DNA of 33,001 bases. Origin: Caballeronia glebae (GTDB taxonomy: Bacteria; Pseudomonadota; Gammaproteobacteria; Burkholderiales; Burkholderiaceae). Below, in pieces: positions 31,822 to 33,001 of the stretch. The notes below the pieces were generated by a model that searched no databases, had not been told where the DNA came from, and saw only the letters and a program-made list of their open reading frames with translations. The stretch lies in assembly GCF_001545035.1 (NCBI RefSeq), contig NZ_FCOJ02000073.1, forward strand, positions 1-33,001. Reading direction: 5' to 3'. The stretch's first letter is position 1. The number at the start of each line of letters is the position of its first letter. A program made the translations under genes and the position numbers.

Positions 31822-32779
31822 TTACGGGCGTACCGGTGCCATCAATCGCTTGCGCGAGAGATAAATGTTGCTCAGTGCCAGCGCGACGAAGGCGCGATTG
31901 GCAGTCTTGGCCGGACCCGGGTAGCGTACCTTGTGAATCCCCACAGCCGCTTGACGACCGCGAACACATGTTCAACGCGTGCTCTGATCTTCGACTTGTT
32001 GCGATTTTTGCTGCGCGCAAGCTCGTCGACTTCTCCCGCACGGCGCCTGCGCTGATTGGTGAAACAGCGAGCGTGGGGCGCCTTCTCGCGAATCAGCGCT
32101 TTCTGGCTCGCATAGGCGCTTCGCCATAGACGCGCCGCTCCTGTCCATGCAGCAGTTGTGTCAGCGCGTGCTTGCCGTGTACGTTGGCCGGTGTGACCAC
32201 GGCGCTATGCGTCAAGCCACTCTGGCTGTGCATGCCGATGTGCGACTTCATGCCGAAATACCACTGCCGGCCCTTGCGCGTCTGATGCATTTCGGGATCG
32301 CGCGCCTTCTCGCTATTCTTCGTCGAACTCGGCGCGGCGATCAGGGTCGCATCCGCGATAGTGCCGCTGTTGAGCTTCATCCCGCTGGTCTGCAGGACCG
32401 GTCCCACCTCGGCAAACAATCGCTCACCGAGTTTGTTTGCCTCAAGCAGGCGCCGCAACTTGAGCAGCGTCGTCGCATCCGGCACCGCCTCACAGCCCAG
32501 ATCGATGCCCACGAAGCGATGCAAGCTGGTGCTGTCGTAGAGCGCCTCTTCGCAGGCGAAGTCAGCCAGATTGAACCAGTGCTGAACGAAGTGAATCCGC
32601 AGCATGCGCTCCAGGCCAATCGACGGGCGGCCGTTGCCGCGCTTGGGATAGTACGGTCCAATCACCGCGCACAACCCGCCCCACGGCACGATGGTGTCCA
32701 TCGTGACGAGAAACGCGTCGCGCCGCGTCTCGAATCCCGCACCCTTCATCTGCGCCATTGCGAGCGTGCGCTGCCTCAT
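31822..32779 (-). pseudogene. IS5-family transposase, two frameshifts
   Basis: Starts at an ATG (32779; AGAAAGGCG upstream) and reads clearly as an IS5-family transposase (RNGRPSIGLERMLRIHFVQH, VPDATTLLKLRRLLE, TIADATLIAAPSSTKNSEKA, YFGMKSHIGMHSQSG). The frame breaks near 32113 (EAPMRARKR then stop) and resumes in the next frame as YASQKALIREKAPHA to RARVEHVFAVVKRLWGFT, then shifts again near 31938 to VRYPGPAKTANRAFVALAL and a TAA at 31822. The position of the second catalytic Asp appears to be Glu (YGEA). It is not expected to be active unless the indels are assembly errors. Confidence 0.85.
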
Positions 32780-32837
32780 CGCCTTTCTCTATCTTGTTGT
32801 ATGTGCCCTCATAACGCTTGACAGGCATACGCGGTGG

Positions 32838-32859
32838 ACTTGATCAGCGTTGCCTTAAC
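32838..32859 (-). repeat. IS5-type terminal inverted repeat, right arm
   Basis: Twenty-two bases ending GCGTTGCCTTAAC on the plus strand, complementary to the left arm at 31680-31701 except for two positions. Confidence 0.8.
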
Positions 32860-32908
32860 CCTCGATGAATGCTGTTAACCTTTTCATTGTTTCGACGGTG
32901 AAAAGGAC

Positions 32909-33001
32909 ATGGCCAAGCCGCTATTCGACGACGACCTTTGGGCACTCATCGAACCGTTGCTGCCCCCTCCGAAGCCACGTCGGGCCCGTTATCCGGGGCG
33001 C
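32909..33001 (+). CDS. IS5/IS427-type transposase, 5' part only
   Basis: An ATG with AAAAGGAC directly upstream opens a frame that runs off the window: MAKPLFDDDLWALIEPLLPP then PKPRRARYPGR. This is the characteristic N-terminus of IS427-group IS5-family transposases (first of two overlapping frames in that group). It begins 50 bases beyond the end of the decayed IS5-family element, so two insertion sequences lie side by side. Only 31 codons are visible, so activity cannot be judged. Confidence 0.8.
   Translation, partial: MAKPLFDDDLWALIEPLLPPPKPRRARYPGR

Larger units (their letters stand above)
31680..32859 (-). mobile_element. decayed IS5-family insertion sequence with terminal inverted repeats
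   Basis: GTTAAGGCAATGCTGAACAA at the left (arm 31680-31701) matches the complement of the right arm at 32838-32859 in 20 of 22 positions. The 1,180-base span and the transposase inside fit the IS5 family. With one gap the match could extend to a shared GAG, moving each edge out by two or three bases. No clear target duplication was found on reading 3-4 flanking bases. Confidence 0.8.

Noticed and set aside
31566..32041. Minus-strand frames around the IS5-type left end
   Set aside because: The inner part is the frameshifted transposase read in the wrong frame and the outer part has no coding features.

Overview
The window looks like an accessory, mobile-element-rich stretch of a Burkholderiaceae chromosome or megaplasmid (Burkholderia / Paraburkholderia / Caballeronia type). 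The evidence is the high-GC coding bias, H-NS-type proteins with lysine/alanine-rich tails, a BPSL0761-like small protein, a DUF6471-like protein and the small secreted proteins typical of this family. No rRNA, tRNA, CRISPR array or cas gene was seen.

Layout. 1-5.7 kb: the 3' end of an unknown gene, two small overlapping hypothetical genes, a membrane PAS-GGDEF diguanylate cyclase, small unknown genes, and a divergent signalling pair (stand-alone receiver and GAF-hybrid histidine kinase). 6.2-10.1 kb: a SWIM zinc-finger protein, small unknown genes, a two-helix membrane protein and a decayed copy of the SWIM gene 3' end. 10.3-12.4 kb: two convergent H-NS-type genes with tandem DNA-binding motifs; the first has a frameshift. 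12.7-15.3 kb: a DUF4258-like protein, a broken secreted Pro/His-rich protein, a tiny lipoprotein, two small secreted proteins and a second decayed paralogue. 15.3-21.9 kb: a mostly minus-strand island of small genes with tight overlaps. It holds three genes sharing one antitoxin-like module, an excisionase-type orphan antitoxin, a HAD-like phosphatase and its frameshifted degenerate relative, and two copies of a dyad GTGAGA-N6-TCTCAC in front of minus-strand units. 21.9-23.2 kb: non-coding, partly very AT-rich, with several palindromes.

23.2-31.3 kb is the main feature: a five-gene, same-strand, overlapping Tn7-like transposition operon in the order tnsC - tniQ/tnsD - second tniQ - tnsA - tnsB. 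This is a circular permutation of the usual A-B-C-D/Q order. TnsB keeps its DDE triad and TnsA most of its endonuclease motif. The TnsC-like AAA+ protein lacks the Walker A lysine and Ser/Thr and the Walker B glutamate, so target choice may work by an unusual or non-ATP-hydrolysing route. Two different TnsD-type TniQ proteins suggest two target specificities or a heteromeric selector.

After tnsB comes a structured non-coding stretch that may contain the transposon end. It is followed by a decayed IS5-family insertion sequence (about 31,680-32,859, with 22-bp terminal inverted repeats) and the start of a second IS5/IS427-type transposase cut by the window edge. Transposon ends and cargo limits could not be fixed from sequence reading alone.
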